Assembly: GCF_014174165.1 (NCBI RefSeq)
Contig: NZ_JABEQN010000031.1
Location: 1 to 52,526 of the forward strand
Direction: 5' to 3'
DNA: 52,526 nucleotides
Source: Gluconacetobacter dulcium
GTDB taxonomy: Bacteria; Pseudomonadota; Alphaproteobacteria; Acetobacterales; Acetobacteraceae
Both the position numbers and the translations under genes were made by a program. The notes below the pieces were generated by a model. It was not told the origin of the DNA. It was given only the letters and a program-made list of their open reading frames with translations, and searched no databases. Shown here one piece after another: positions 52,391-52,526 of this stretch. How positions within the stretch are numbered: position 1 is the stretch's first letter; the number at the start of each line of letters is the position of its first letter.

Positions 52391-52526
52391 CCCGGATATC
52401 TCACACGAGTAGGTGCATCGGGCTCTGAAAACGGCGAAAGTTCTTGTTGGAAAAGGAAAATCCGCGAGCGAGGCCAGAGACCCGATGCAGACAGAGTGTA
52501 GCGCAGGCCAATTGGCTTTTGGAGAG
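52391..52526 (+). mobile_element. Left end of a second IS1380-family copy (runs off the window)
   Basis: It is about 88% identical over 115 bp to the remnant at 51017-51131 and in the same orientation. Unlike the remnant it continues in frame into the transposase. It interrupts the DHA2 exporter gene. Confidence 0.75.
52485..52526 (+). CDS. IS1380-family transposase, N-terminal fragment
   Basis: Fourteen codons from ATG 52485 (MQTECSAGQLAFGE) with no stop before the window edge. The M-x-TECSAxQ-x-F opening fits the start of acetic-acid-bacterial IS1380-type transposases. The upstream GGAAAAGGAAA may serve as a ribosome site at long distance. Confidence 0.65.
   Translation, partial: MQTECSAGQLAFGE

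Noticed and set aside
1-52526. tRNA, rRNA, CRISPR array or prophage genes
   Set aside because: No cloverleaf with a TTCRA arm, no rRNA-like stretch, no regularly spaced repeats and no phage structural or integrase genes were recognised by eye; a tRNAscan-type search was not possible.

Overview
The window is high-GC DNA from an alphaproteobacterium, most likely an acetic acid bacterium (Acetobacteraceae; Gluconacetobacter/Komagataeibacter type). This is an inference from gene content and protein style: the gltX-pyrB-pyrC-plsY-dprA-topA-rnr chain, a pyrC lacking metal ligands, very large TonB receptors, and IS1380-type elements, a family first described in Acetobacter. No rRNA, tRNA, CRISPR array or prophage was recognised.

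Layout. 1-91 is the tail of an IS110-like transposase. 276-761 encodes a Trp/Gly-rich lipoprotein. 895-2103 is an isolated, lower-GC gene for a GIY-YIG nuclease-like protein. 2273-4105 is an ABC exporter. 4368-5054 is nth and 5182-7290 is comEC; comEC is bracketed by two copies of a ~121 bp hairpin-armed repeat. 7469-19984 is a tightly packed housekeeping operon: gltX, pyrB, pyrC-like, plsY, dprA, topA, rnr, a CtpA-like protease and a DUF1491 gene, mostly joined by 1-4 nt stop/start overlaps. 20195-27807 holds an OmpA-like porin, a highly structured intergenic element, cysK diverging from an Rrf2-type regulator, two small exported proteins, parE and a threonine/homoserine-type exporter.

28025-38223 holds two tandem TonB-dependent receptors. 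Each is preceded by a homologous 317 bp leader with the same dyad. They are followed by a signal-peptide-bearing M1 aminopeptidase. 38482-40239 holds a DUF4232-like secreted protein, a WYL regulator and a VOC protein. 40372-50971 is a catabolic island: an IclR regulator diverges from gcl-hyi-glxR, followed by a glycolate/lactate permease and glcD-glcE-glcF. Together these genes can import glycolate, oxidise it to glyoxylate, condense two glyoxylates to tartronate semialdehyde and reduce that to D-glycerate. Two near-palindromes of IclR type lie in the divergent promoter region. The right end (51017-52526) is IS1380-family debris: a deleted transposase remnant, a DHA2 drug-exporter gene whose 5' half is missing, and the start of a second IS copy running off the window.

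The most unusual items are the orphan GIY-YIG protein, the 162 bp multi-stem element between ompA and cysK, the repeat pair around comEC (one copy supplies the apparent ComEC start), and the duplicated receptor leader with its TGTTGC-N6-GCAACA dyad. All functions are read from motifs by eye; no database search was run.
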